A stretch of 64,000 nt of DNA from Peptococcaceae bacterium BICA1-7 (GTDB taxonomy: Bacteria > Bacillota > Desulfotomaculia > Desulfotomaculales > Desulfocucumaceae): positions 372,001 to 436,000 of the forward strand of contig JUEB01000033.1 of assembly GCA_000802095.1 (NCBI GenBank). The letters run 5' to 3'. Made by a program: the position numbers and the translations under genes. Each line of letters starts with the position of its first letter. The first letter of the stretch is position 1. Under the pieces are notes generated by a model that saw nothing but the letters and a program-made list of their open reading frames with translations, was not told where the DNA came from and searched no databases. Positions 16,139 through 25,104 of this stretch are shown piece by piece.

Positions 16139-16171
16139 GCCAGATTAATAAACAAAAAGGAGTGTGTTACC

Positions 16172-16320
16172 ATGAGAAAATAATCAGTATGTTTTTTGGA
16201 TCTTTACTATGCTTACTGGTTGGGGCTGGACAACTTGGTCTAGCTATGCAGTTTTATGAAGGGTATTTTAGATGGGAGAGAGCTCAGAAGATGAGCCATG
16301 GGATGTATAATTTAATTTAA
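16172..16320 (+). pseudogene. small membrane protein, frameshifted in an A-run
   Basis: AAAAGGAG precedes ATG 16172, but that frame ends at once (ATG AGA AAA TAA). With one more A it would read MRKIISMFFGSLLCLLVGAG and continue to 16320 as a short membrane protein. A lost base in the AAAA run explains this. It could be a degraded gene or a homopolymer sequencing error. Confidence 0.55.
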
Positions 16321-16322
16321 CC

Positions 16323-16496
16323 ATGGAAAACTCTAAAATAGTTTCTGCAGTCTCACCACAAGAAGCGGAAATGGTAAATATATCATCAGAATTAGAGAAT
16401 GGTAAAATTCAAATACAGGGAGTGATGAAGTTATATTTGAGTGAGCAGAAAGAAAATGGGCCGTTTATGGTTTATAGTTACAGGGTTTATAAATAA
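16323..16496 (+). CDS. 57-residue fragment, possibly the tail of the preceding broken gene
   Basis: ATG 16323 to TAA 16496 encodes 57 residues ending in KLYLSEQKENGPFMVYSYRV. No ribosome binding site is visible. The content looks like the C-terminus of an extracytoplasmic protein, so it is probably a remnant joined to 16172-16320 by another lesion. Confidence 0.35.
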   Translation: MENSKIVSAVSPQEAEMVNISSELENGKIQIQGVMKLYLSEQKENGPFMVYSYRVYK

Positions 16497-16550
16497 GGAC
16501 TAAAACGGCAAAGAAAAATCAGGTATTATAGATTAACGCAATAATAAAAT

Positions 16551-16600
16551 AGCAGATAGTCTTTAAACTACAAGAAATAAAATAAGGCTATCTGCTTTTC
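16551..16600 (+). terminator. intrinsic terminator
   Basis: AGCAGATAG at 16551-16559 pairs with CTATCTGCT at 16588-16596, followed by TTTC. The rest of 16497-16802 shows no gene. Confidence 0.6.
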
Positions 16601-16802
16601 TATGATTGCCAACATATGGTAAATGATCAGTATGCTCTAAAATCATTTAAGAAAACATGAATTGCAATTGAAACATGCAAAAATTTGTAGTATTGTGGTA
16701 TAGCATGAAAAGTTTAAACGGGTGGCACTGATGGACTACTTTACAGTCAAAGAAGCCTAAAACTAACATAGATAGCGGCATTACTGATAATAAACCGGGG
16801 AA

Positions 16803-18264
16803 GTGGTATGGTTGGCGGGCGGTGAAGGCGGCAAGTTTTTTTTGAATATAAATATGGATGAACGCAGATTGTCCATTGTTGTGTTTTCCTTGTTTTTTTC
16901 CTGGTTGCTGGCCTTCCCTTTTGAGGGACAGGTTTTGTATGCTCTGGCCGACAGCTTCCGTATCGACCCGCACTCTATGATTTTCGGGTCTATTGCCGTC
17001 CATGTTGCGGGGTTGTTTTTCTGCGGTTTTTTGATTAAGACAATGAAAGCGGCCAGGCGGCTGATGCTGTTTTCCATTGTCTTTTGTATATTGGGAACCG
17101 GTGTATTTTTCTTTAACCCGTCCGTCCTCTGGAACATTGCTTTGATTTCAGGCTCCTTTCTGGCGGGAGGCTGTGTGGCGGCATGGGGTTTTTATTTTAA
17201 AAGCGGCACCCCATCCAACGAGCGCATTAAAACCGCCGCCGACGTGCTGATTTATTCCAATATCCTCATGATCATGATGAATATGGCGGCCATCCATCTG
17301 TCGCCTTATGCCGGGCTGGGCCTTTCCATGCTTATGCTGGGAGGCGCGTTCCTGTTTGCGGCTAGATTGCCCTGTGGATGTGCAGGCAGCGTCCCCGTCC
17401 GATAAAACAGAAAAGCAGGCCAGTGTCGTGAAGCCCCTGGCCTTTTTGTGTTTGTTCATTGTGGTTATTACCTTCAACTCGGGGCTGATGTACCAGGTGC
17501 TGAACCCCGCCTATGCGCATCATCAGTGGCTGGTAAGCTGGTATTGGGCAGTTCCCTATATTATTGCCCTCTATATTATGAAAAACCTGCCGGAGAAAAC
17601 AAATCGAACCTACATACTCTATGTCGCCATCGCCATGATAGGGTTTGCGTTCCTTGGCTTTATGACTCTTGACCGCTCGGCGGCCAGCTACCTGCTGGTC
17701 AACACCCTGATGCTGGGCGCCTGCGGTGTGTATGACCTGTTTTGGTGGAGCATCCTCGGTGAAATGCTGGGCCTGGGCAAGAATCCGGCAAGAATTCTCG
17801 GTGCGGGACTTTCCGCCAATGTGTTGGGGGTGCTGCTGGGTGGACTGATTGGGAATGCTATCACCGCTTCCGGGGCTTCCAGTTACAATCCTTCTGTGCT
17901 GGCGCTGGCAGTGGTTTGTTTTACCCTCATCCTTCTCCCTCCGCTCCATAAATATCTTTCCGCATTGCTGAAAAACCATGCTTATTTGACGGTATTGTCA
18001 GAAATGTCACCGGCTGAACAAAGCAGGATGGCTGACAGCTTTGCGCTGGTTGGCCGGCTCACCGAGCGCGAAAGCCAAATTGCAGCTTTGCTCCTGAAGG
18101 GCAAAACCTACCGAATGATTGCCGGCGAGCTGTTTTTAAGCGAAAATACTGTGAAAACGCATATTAAAAACATTTACTCCAAATTAAACATACAAAACAG
18201 GACAGAACTCATCAATCTCATGATGGAACATCAATATTCGGTGCAAAGCAGCCGGAGCCATTGA
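16803..18264 (+). pseudogene. LuxR-type regulator with MFS-like membrane domain, frameshifted
   Basis: The first frame (to 17405) encodes about six membrane helices; the second frame (open from 17308) encodes about six more and a C-terminal LuxR helix-turn-helix (LTERESQIAALLLKGKTYRM, then LSENTVKTHIKNIYSKLN). The shift lies near 17365-17385. The whole product (about 480 residues) is a known Firmicutes architecture in which an MFS-like sensor is fused to LuxR DNA binding. As read, the sensor and the DNA-binding domain are separated, so the gene is inactive unless the shift is an assembly error or is bypassed. Confidence 0.75.
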
Positions 18265-18282
18265 TAACAGAGCATTTCAGAG

Positions 18283-18354
18283 GTCCCTCACCCAAATGGG
18301 TGAGGGGCTTTTTTTGGTAAATCACCCGTTTCGGGTGACGACTTTTAGAAAGAA
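18283..18354 (+). repeat. 75-bp direct repeat with terminator hairpin, right copy
   Basis: CCCTCACCC AAAT GGGTGAGGG then CTTTTTTT acts as terminator for the LuxR remnant, followed by TCACCCGTTTCGGGTGA and CGACTTTTAGAAAGAA, matching 14776-14850. Confidence 0.85.
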
Positions 18355-18405
18355 TGCTTTTATGATAACGGTAAAAGATTGCCAAAAAGAAAGGGGAGTT
18401 CCAAT

Positions 18406-19764
18406 ATGAAAAAAATGGGGTTAATACTGGTAATTATAGCTATAGTAGGTTTAATCAGTATTCCTGTTTATGGCGCAAGTGCAACAAAGGTGAATGTCAA
18501 CGGTGTTGACCTGGAGATGAAAGAAACCCCTGTAGTAATTAACGGCAGAACACTGGTTCCACTCAGGGAAATATTTGAAGCCCTCAATGTTACTCCACAA
18601 TGGGATAACAACACAAATTCGGTTACTGCAAAGTCAGACACCGTTAATATGAGACTGACAATTGACAGCAACACAGCTCTGGTCAACAATAAGCCCGTTC
18701 AGCTGGAAGTGCCCGGAACATTGGTAAACGGCAGGACCATGGTGCCCGCCCGATTTATAGCAGAAACCTTTGGCGGCAAGGTGGAATGGGATGATGCCAC
18801 AAAAACTGTACTGATTAATACACCCAGTCAGACAGGAGGCAGTAAAAGCTCACAGGAAAGCGGCACAACTGCTGCTGCCCAGCAAACAAATAACGCCAAT
18901 GCCTACAAGCATCTACTAAAATATATGAAACAGTTTGAAGGTTCTCAGTTTAATAATGTTATCAGGGTTGGCAACCTGCCAACCTATCGCTCAGAGCTTT
19001 CAGAAGTTAAAATAGTCATTAAGGAGGAAACAAATTCTTCGGCGAAGTATGATCCGGTAAGCGATACAATTACTTTATCCGAAGATCCGGCCAGGGTGCT
19101 CGATGAGGACTCTCTTGATATGGGAATGCTTGTCTGGCATGAACTGACGCATAAGATAGAAAATACCCATGGCGATATGGGCGTGTTGGACAACAAATTA
19201 TATGCTGAACGTAATATTGAATATATGAAACATATTATTGGGGTAGCACTGCCATGGCTTGAAAAAATGGAAAGAGATACCAATGCCGATGACGCAAAAA
19301 TACGGGAGTATTGGTCGAAGTTCGTGGCTGCATTTGATTCTGTTAACAGTCTGCCGGAGGTTCAGGAGTATCCCCCGAATTTTAAACTGATGAAAGAGTG
19401 GTTCGATTTCAGTGTAGATAAAGATGCGATCCTTGAGTTCTATCAGTCCGGCAAGGCAGGGGAACGGTTTAAAAAAGCATTGGCGGATAAGCCTGCAGCG
19501 GATTGGGCAGGAAACTGGGAAACCAATTTCGGCACCATGAGCCTGACTCAGAGCGGTACCGGCGTTAATGGCTCCTATGCTTATCAAAGTGGTTCCATCA
19601 ATGGCACCGTTACCGGAAATATGCTTACCGGCACATGGGCTGAAACAGATGACCGCGGCACCTTTACCTTTACTCTTTCAGCCGATGGCAAGTCCTTTAG
19701 CGGCTCCTGGAAGGAAACCAGCCCTGATCCCAACCAGGGCGGCGGCTGGGACGGCAGCCGCTAG
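18406..19764 (+). CDS. secreted stalk-domain protein with HExxH metallopeptidase-like motif
   Basis: The product has 452 residues from ATG 18406 (AAAGGGGAG upstream), with a signal peptide at 1-24 (LILVIIAIVGLISIPVYGAS). Residues 27-140 are a copper-amine-oxidase N-terminal (stalk) domain with NGRTLVPLREIFEAL and NGRTMVPARFIAETFG. After a Gln/Ser linker, residues 165-365 contain MLVWHELTHKIENTH, a zinc-metallopeptidase-type HExxH with a possible distal ligand. The last 90 residues are a Gly/Thr-rich beta sheet (GSYAYQSGSINGTVTGN, GTFTFTLSADGKSFSGSW). It is probably a cell-surface protease or a degenerate peptidase. Catalysis is inferred from the motif alone. Confidence 0.7.
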   Translation: MKKMGLILVIIAIVGLISIPVYGASATKVNVNGVDLEMKETPVVINGRTLVPLREIFEALNVTPQWDNNTNSVTAKSDTVNMRLTIDSNTALVNNKPVQLEVPGTLVNGRTMVPARFIAETFGGKVEWDDATKTVLINTPSQTGGSKSSQESGTTAAAQQTNNANAYKHLLKYMKQFEGSQFNNVIRVGNLPTYRSELSEVKIVIKEETNSSAKYDPVSDTITLSEDPARVLDEDSLDMGMLVWHELTHKIENTHGDMGVLDNKLYAERNIEYMKHIIGVALPWLEKMERDTNADDAKIREYWSKFVAAFDSVNSLPEVQEYPPNFKLMKEWFDFSVDKDAILEFYQSGKAGERFKKALADKPAADWAGNWETNFGTMSLTQSGTGVNGSYAYQSGSINGTVTGNMLTGTWAETDDRGTFTFTLSADGKSFSGSWKETSPDPNQGGGWDGSR

Positions 19765-19796
19765 CTCTTGCATGGGGGCTTTTAGCAGTTTTTACT

Positions 19797-19834
19797 AACC
19801 CCTGTTCGTTGCCTATAGGCAACGAACAGGGGTT
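19797..19834. repeat. perfect inverted repeat after the HELTH protein gene
   Basis: AACCCCTGTTCGTTGCC TATA GGCAACGAACAGGGGTT has a 17-bp stem. There is no T-run, so it is either a factor-assisted terminator or a repeat element. Confidence 0.65.
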
Positions 19835-19987
19835 ATGCTGTATGGAGAAAAATGTGGCACCGGGATGCACAGAAGAAGGTTTTTACTATTTTTTATTGTT
19901 TTTTGAAGGCTGCTGTAGTAAAATATTCTGAAATATCACACTGGTCCAGCCACTGGACAACTATACAGACACAGCAGGAGGTCCTGA

Positions 19988-20704
19988 TTGAATACATACT
20001 TTAAGCAGCTAAAGAAGCGCTCTCTTTATGAAGATATAGCCAGCCAGATGCTTGGGCTCATTTCCGAGGGGAAGTACGCCCGGGGGGACAGGCTGCCCGG
20101 GGAGAGGGAAATGGCCGATCTTTTGGGGGTAAACCGCAGCACCCTGCGGGAGGCCTTGCGGGTGCTGGAGTTTATGCGTGTTATTGAAAAGAGGGTGGGA
20201 GAGGGCATATTTGTTATTGCGGATGATACCAGCTTTGGTCTGGAAACCGTTATATTCAGGTTCATGTCCGAGGACGGGCTTGATGTGGACTCGCTTACCG
20301 ATGCCTATAACGCCATCACCGTTATCGAGGGGGTAATGGCCGAGCTGGCGGTCAGACGGATGAGCCCGGATGAGCAGGGGCAGCTTAAAGATTTGCTTGT
20401 CCGCATGGAGCAGGCCGTGGAGACCGGTGAAAGTTTCACCGCCCTGGACAGGGAATTCCACCTGGCTCTTAACAGGGCCAGTAAAAGCCCGGTGCTCATG
20501 GGCATAGCCTCTACAATATGGGTTATGCTGGAGCGCTATGCGGTAGTTCTTTTTGGCTCCAGAGAAATAAGAGAAAAGTGCGGGCGTGACCACCAAAGGA
20601 TAGTAAGCGCCCTGGAGGCAGGTAAAGACAAGGAGTGCCGCCGCCTGGTGGAGGACCATTTCCGGTGGGCCCGCCAGGCCCTTTTTGAGTGTGAGGGCAT
20701 TTAG
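19988..20704 (+). CDS. FadR-type GntR transcriptional regulator
   Basis: The product has 238 residues from TTG 19988, with GGAGG seven bases upstream. The N-terminal winged helix spans about 8-75 (RLPGEREMADLLGVNRSTLR), and the C-terminal FCD ligand domain carries the metal-binding pattern DREFHLALNRAS and the late DHQRIVSALEAG and DHFRWARQ. It lies just upstream, on the same strand, of the SCP2-like, alcohol dehydrogenase and AOR genes and is the likely local regulator, probably sensing a small organic acid. Confidence 0.9.
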   Translation: MNTYFKQLKKRSLYEDIASQMLGLISEGKYARGDRLPGEREMADLLGVNRSTLREALRVLEFMRVIEKRVGEGIFVIADDTSFGLETVIFRFMSEDGLDVDSLTDAYNAITVIEGVMAELAVRRMSPDEQGQLKDLLVRMEQAVETGESFTALDREFHLALNRASKSPVLMGIASTIWVMLERYAVVLFGSREIREKCGRDHQRIVSALEAGKDKECRRLVEDHFRWARQALFECEGI

Positions 20705-20768
20705 TCATTAATAAAGCGCCAGGTTATATAGTTGATTAAGTAATAAAAGCAGGGGGTGACAGTGGTAT

Positions 20769-21284
20769 ATGGCTGAAAAAAGATATGAGGACATAGTGCC
20801 CGGCCAAAAGCCTTTGAAAACAATGCTGGCCCGGGCGGTGTTCTGGTTTCTGGGCAGGGGCTTTCAGGCTGCCGCCGCCCTGGACAGTAAAGTCCGGGAA
20901 GAGACCGCCGGGTGGCCGGAACAATTTACTATGGTAATGAAAATTGAGCCCCGGGGCCCGGTCATGGTGATGGGGAAGAGAAAGGGAGAGTTTGTCTACC
21001 TGGGCTCAAAAGAGGTGGAGGCCCACCTGGCTGTGAGCTTCAAAAGCATTGACGCCGCCCTGAAAGTGCTTCTGGGTCTCTCGGGGATCGACCAGTCCTT
21101 TGCGGAGCACCGCTTTTCCATGAAAGGGGACATTATTGCCTATGGGATGCCTTTGACTCGCTGCCTGTACCGGGTGGAGGCCTATCTTTTTCCTCCTTTT
21201 ATCGCCCGGAGGATACTTAAAAAAATGCCGGAAAAAGAAAGAGGCATGCTGCGCATTTATTTAAAAACACTGTTTAATCTATAG
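20769..21284 (+). CDS. SCP2 sterol-carrier-like domain protein
   Basis: The product has 171 residues. The central part (VMVMGKRKGEFVYLGSKEVE, LAVSFKSIDAALKVLLGLSG, MKGDIIAYGMPLTRCLYRVE) follows the SCP2-like lipid-carrier pattern. The C-terminus is basic and amphipathic (PFIARRILKKMPEKERGML), suggesting membrane association. It is placed between the GntR regulator and iron alcohol dehydrogenase with short gaps, so it may bind or present a hydrophobic aldehyde, alcohol or acid. That function is inferred from context. Confidence 0.6.
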   Translation: MAEKRYEDIVPGQKPLKTMLARAVFWFLGRGFQAAAALDSKVREETAGWPEQFTMVMKIEPRGPVMVMGKRKGEFVYLGSKEVEAHLAVSFKSIDAALKVLLGLSGIDQSFAEHRFSMKGDIIAYGMPLTRCLYRVEAYLFPPFIARRILKKMPEKERGMLRIYLKTLFNL

Positions 21285-21312
21285 CCTTTTTTATTAGAAA
21301 GGAAGTGGGTCC

Positions 21313-22497
21313 GTGATTCCCAGTTACTATGAATTCCTCAATTCAGTAAAGATACTGTCAGGAAAGCTTGCCCTGGACAACATTCCCCACGAATTGAGCA
21401 GCCTCGGGGCAAAGAGGCCTATTATTCTGACCAATGACATTCTGGTGGAGATAGGCCTGGTGAAAACAGCCGTGGATGCCCTTAAGGGGTCTGATATAGT
21501 GATAGGGGCGGTGTATGGCAGCATCCCTATCGACTCCTCGGTAAAAGTTGTCAACGAGGCCGCCGGGGTGTACCGGGATAAAAATTGTGACTCCATCATT
21601 GCCATAGGGGGCGGGTCGGTGATAGACACGGCCAAGGGAGTCAGTGTGGTGATAACCGAAAATGATGATAACTTAATGAAATATGCCGGGGCTGAAATAC
21701 TCAAAAAGAGAAGGGCCATGCCCTTTATTGTGATCCCCACCACGGCCGGCACCGGGTCCGAGGTTACCATGGTGGCAGTAATAGCCGACCCGGACCGCAA
21801 TGTTAAAATGGAATTTTTGTCCTATAACCTACTGCCGGATGTGGCCGTGCTGGACCCCCGCATGACCAGGTCGTTGCCGGCCAGGGCCTCGGCCTCCACC
21901 GGAATGGACGCTCTTTCCCACGCGGTGGAAGCCTATACCGGCATCCAGAAAAACCCCCTGAGCGACGCCTATGCCTTTGCCGCTATCAAGCTGACCCGGG
22001 AGTACCTTCTCCGGGTGGTGGAGAACGGTAATGATGAGGAGGCCCGCCTGGCCATGGCCAATGCCTCCCTTATGGCCGGGGCGGCCTTCTCCAACTCCAT
22101 GGTGGGCATTGTTCACGCCATCGGCCATGCCTGCGGGGGTGTGGCCCATGTGGCTCACGGTGACGCTATGACCATACTGCTGCCCCATGGCATGGAGTAT
22201 AACCTTGATGCTGTGCCCGGCTACTACTCTGATTTGCTGCTGCCCCTGGCCGGGCCGGAGGTGTACGCGGCCACCCCCAGTGGAGAAAGGGCGGCCAGGT
22301 CGGTGTCTGCCGTGCGGGAGCTTATTACACTGCTTAACTCCAGGTGCGGGCTGCCCACCCGGCTTCGGGACGTGGGGGTACAGGAGAAGGACTTTGAAAG
22401 AATCGCCAAAACCGCCATTAACGACGGGGCTGTGGTTATGAACCCCAGGGCTATAGCTCTGGAAGATGTGCTTACTGTCCTACGGAAAGCATACTAA
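21313..22497 (+). CDS. iron-containing alcohol dehydrogenase
   Basis: The product has 394 residues from GTG 21313 with GAAAGGAAG upstream. The nucleotide motif IAIGGGSVIDTAKG lies at about 97-110, TTAGTGSEVT at about 140-149, and the metal-site blocks are GMDALSHAVEAYTG and GIVHAIGHACGG..HGDAMTILLPHGMEYN. It interconverts an alcohol and an aldehyde with NAD(P)H. With the AOR encoded next it would join acids, aldehydes and alcohols, as in solventogenic and syntrophic anaerobes. Confidence 0.93.
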   Translation: MIPSYYEFLNSVKILSGKLALDNIPHELSSLGAKRPIILTNDILVEIGLVKTAVDALKGSDIVIGAVYGSIPIDSSVKVVNEAAGVYRDKNCDSIIAIGGGSVIDTAKGVSVVITENDDNLMKYAGAEILKKRRAMPFIVIPTTAGTGSEVTMVAVIADPDRNVKMEFLSYNLLPDVAVLDPRMTRSLPARASASTGMDALSHAVEAYTGIQKNPLSDAYAFAAIKLTREYLLRVVENGNDEEARLAMANASLMAGAAFSNSMVGIVHAIGHACGGVAHVAHGDAMTILLPHGMEYNLDAVPGYYSDLLLPLAGPEVYAATPSGERAARSVSAVRELITLLNSRCGLPTRLRDVGVQEKDFERIAKTAINDGAVVMNPRAIALEDVLTVLRKAY

Positions 22498-22540
22498 CCC
22501 CCGGCTGCTATAAGAGGCTACAAAAGGAGAATGGAAATGC

Positions 22541-22730
22541 GGTCCTTTTTAACGCCACAGAGCACACAGAGGGCACAGAGTTGCCTGCTTGAATTGCTAT
22601 ATGAGATTTTTATTAAATAGATTTAAAATGGCTAAATTCACTAATTATCTACTCTGCTTCAGACCTGAGAGTAATTCTTAGGAGTAAATTCTCTGTGATC
22701 TCTGTGCCCTCTGTGGCTAATAAAGACCCG
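22541..22730. repeat. CACAGAG terminal-inverted-repeat element 1
   Basis: The left end GTCCTTTTTAACGCCACAGA (with further CACAGAGGGCACAGAG) mirrors the right end CTCTGTGATCTCTGTGCCCT..CTGTGGC. The internal 110 bases are AT-rich and non-coding. Related elements lie at 29921-30190, 31598-31785, 43524-43667 (half) and 60452-60491 (end only), making a MITE-like family. Confidence 0.75.
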
Positions 22731-22815
22731 GGTGATTATCAGGATAGTGGCTGAGGGCTGACGGCTGACGGCTGATTGCTGACAGCTATCTTCAGGATAG
22801 AAGGAGTGAATTTCT

Positions 22816-24720
22816 TTGGCTACAGAATTCGGCGGCTACATGGGAAAAGTTCTGAAAATAAACCTGTCTGACAGGAGCGTCAGTGAATATCCCTGGACTG
22901 ACCGGGACCGGGAAATGTATCTGGGCGGGAAGATAATGGCCGCCAAGATACTTTTTGACAGCCTTGCTTCCGGGGTAAGGCCTTTTGCGCCGGAAAACCT
23001 GCTGGTGGTTACCACCGGCCCCCTCACAGGCACCGGGGCCCCGATGTCCAGCCGCTTTAATATCTCCACCCTGTCCCCTCAGACCGGGCTCATTGCTTCC
23101 TCCAACTGTGGAGGTGATTTCGGGCTGCATCTAAAAAGGGCCGGGTACGACGGCCTGGTGATCACCGGAAAATCTCCGGGGCCGGTCTGGATCGAAATAT
23201 GGGAGGATGAAATAAAGTTTAATGATGCCGGAGATTTATGGGGGAAGACCACCCAGGCGGCCCAGGCTATGCTGGGAGGGAAAAATGGAAAGATTGTCAT
23301 CGGACCCGCCGGAGAGAACCTGGTGAAGTATGCCGGTGTGTTCAGCAATGAGCGCACTGCCGGTCGTGCCGGTGCGGGGGCGGTAATGGGCTCTAAAAAC
23401 CTGAAGGCAGTGGTGGCCGGTGGCTCCAGGAGGCCGCTGCTGGCAGATGAGAGCGCCGCCAGGAAATTATTTAAGGAATGGTCAGCCATGCTGAGGGCCC
23501 ACCCCATCACCGGGGAGCAGTTGCCCAGGCTGGGCACCGCAGGCCTGGTGAGCATAATGAACGTCAGGAAAATACTGGCCACCCGCAATTTCAGGCACGG
23601 GCAGTTCAATGACTTTGAAATGGTGTCCGGAGAAATGCTGGCGGAAAAGCATCTGATAAAAAACCGGGGCTGCACCACCTGCCCGGTGCAGTGCGGCAGA
23701 CGGGTGGAGGTGCGGGGTAAAAATGTCAAGGGTCCGGAGCTTGAGACACTGGTGCTGCTGGGATCCAATATTGAAAACAACAGCCTGGAGAGGATTCTTG
23801 AGTGGAACTGGCTGCTGGATGAACTGGGTATGGACACTATCAGCGCCGGGGGCACCATTGCCTTTGCCATGGAGCTTAATGAAAAGGGGCTTTGGAAAAA
23901 CGGACTTGAATTCGGCCGGACCGATAACCTGGCCGGTATTTTTGAAGACATTGCCTACCGCCGGGGGATAGGGGCCGATCTGGCCGAGGGTTCCAGGTAC
24001 CTGTCGGAAAAATACGGGGGCAAAGATTTTGCCATACACTCCAAGGGGCTGGAGCTTTCTGCCTACGAGCCCCGCAGGGCTGTGGGGCAGGGGCTGGGCT
24101 ATGCGGTTTCCAACCGCGGCGGCTGCCACCTAAACGCTGGATATGTGGTCCTTCTGGAGGGTTTAAGCATGTCTATAAACCCGCAGACCACCAGGGCCAA
24201 GGCTGAAATGAATATACTGTTCCAGAATCTCATGGAGGCGGCCTCGGCTGCCGGAATATGCCTGTTTTCCCTCTATGACTTTATTTTTCCATTTCTTCTC
24301 AGGCGGCCCAACAGCCTCCTGTCCAGGCTGGTAAACAAGTCAATGACCTATCTGGGGCCATCCCTGCATGTTATCAACAGGCTTAAACGGAGCCCCCTGC
24401 CGGTGAATCTGCCGCAGCTGCCTCACCCTGAGGCGGTAAGGCATGTGACCGGAATGAAAGTGGACCTTCTTGCCTTAAAGACCATAGGTGAGCGGGGCTT
24501 CAACCTGGAGAGGCTTATAAATATACAGAGGGGACTTACCGCCGATCAGGACAGCCTGCCCAAAAGACTTACCGAAGAGCCCCAGGACCCCAACGATCCG
24601 GGAACCGTGGTGCCCCTTGGCAAGCTCAAAAAAGACTACTACCAGGCCCGGGGCTGGGACAGCGGAGGCAGGCCCACTGAAAAAACACTGCGGGGGCTGG
24701 GGCTCACCGGGGGGAAGTAA
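22816..24720 (+). CDS. tungsten-type aldehyde:ferredoxin oxidoreductase (AOR)
   Basis: The product has 634 residues from TTG 22816 with AAGGAG upstream. The N-terminal pterin-binding domain starts GGYMGKVLKINLSD, and TTGPLTGTGAPMSSRFNIST plus SSNCGGDFG are family blocks. CTTCPVQC near residue 290 gives three 4Fe-4S ligands, with the fourth in GICLFSLYD near 489. AOR reduces carboxylic acids to aldehydes (or the reverse) with ferredoxin in the cytoplasm. Upstream are iron alcohol dehydrogenase and SCP2-like genes; a MoaD-like gene follows immediately, as for many AORs that need a dedicated pterin sulfur carrier. Confidence 0.93.
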   Translation: MATEFGGYMGKVLKINLSDRSVSEYPWTDRDREMYLGGKIMAAKILFDSLASGVRPFAPENLLVVTTGPLTGTGAPMSSRFNISTLSPQTGLIASSNCGGDFGLHLKRAGYDGLVITGKSPGPVWIEIWEDEIKFNDAGDLWGKTTQAAQAMLGGKNGKIVIGPAGENLVKYAGVFSNERTAGRAGAGAVMGSKNLKAVVAGGSRRPLLADESAARKLFKEWSAMLRAHPITGEQLPRLGTAGLVSIMNVRKILATRNFRHGQFNDFEMVSGEMLAEKHLIKNRGCTTCPVQCGRRVEVRGKNVKGPELETLVLLGSNIENNSLERILEWNWLLDELGMDTISAGGTIAFAMELNEKGLWKNGLEFGRTDNLAGIFEDIAYRRGIGADLAEGSRYLSEKYGGKDFAIHSKGLELSAYEPRRAVGQGLGYAVSNRGGCHLNAGYVVLLEGLSMSINPQTTRAKAEMNILFQNLMEAASAAGICLFSLYDFIFPFLLRRPNSLLSRLVNKSMTYLGPSLHVINRLKRSPLPVNLPQLPHPEAVRHVTGMKVDLLALKTIGERGFNLERLINIQRGLTADQDSLPKRLTEEPQDPNDPGTVVPLGKLKKDYYQARGWDSGGRPTEKTLRGLGLTGGK

Positions 24721-24721
24721 A

Positions 24722-24970
24722 ATGGTCACAGTCAGGTATTTCGGCCCTACCCGCCTGCTGTCCAAAAGAAGCGGGGTAAGGGTGGAGGCCGGAAGTATTG
24801 TTGAATTACTGGAGATACTGGCGGCGCTGGACCAGGGGGTCACCCTGGCGGCGCTGCGCAACTCTCTTATTTTTGTAAACGGTGACAGTATACATAATCT
24901 GAAGGGCTTTCGCACAAAACTGGCTGATGGTGACGAGGTTCAGATATTCTCACCCATGGGCGGGGGATGA
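24722..24970 (+). CDS. MoaD/ThiS-family sulfur carrier
   Basis: The product has 82 residues from ATG 24722, one base after the AOR stop, so translation is coupled. The beta-grasp start MVTVRYFGPTRLLSKRSGV, the middle NSLIFVNGDSI and the end DGDEVQIFSPMGGG with C-terminal Gly-Gly fit MoaD-like carriers that deliver sulfur to molybdopterin. Linkage to AOR points to tungstopterin synthesis for this enzyme. Confidence 0.85.
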   Translation: MVTVRYFGPTRLLSKRSGVRVEAGSIVELLEILAALDQGVTLAALRNSLIFVNGDSIHNLKGFRTKLADGDEVQIFSPMGGG

Positions 24971-25013
24971 TTGTGTTGAAAAATGCCGAGTAATATATTT
25001 ATATGTGCAATAA

Positions 25014-25054
25014 GGTACATTACTGAAAAATATGATTGTGAAAGTAGGTACATT
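25014..25054 (+). promoter_or_regulatory. paired GGTACATT boxes upstream of the UspA gene
   Basis: GGTACATT occurs at 25014-25021 and 25047-25054, exactly 33 bases apart (about three helical turns), in a 130-bp AT-rich promoter region. This spacing fits cooperative binding of a regulator on one DNA face. The regulator is unknown. Confidence 0.35.
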
Positions 25055-25104
25055 GTGATAGCATATATTTATTAAATTTTTTGATAGAAGGGAGCTGAAA
25101 TACT

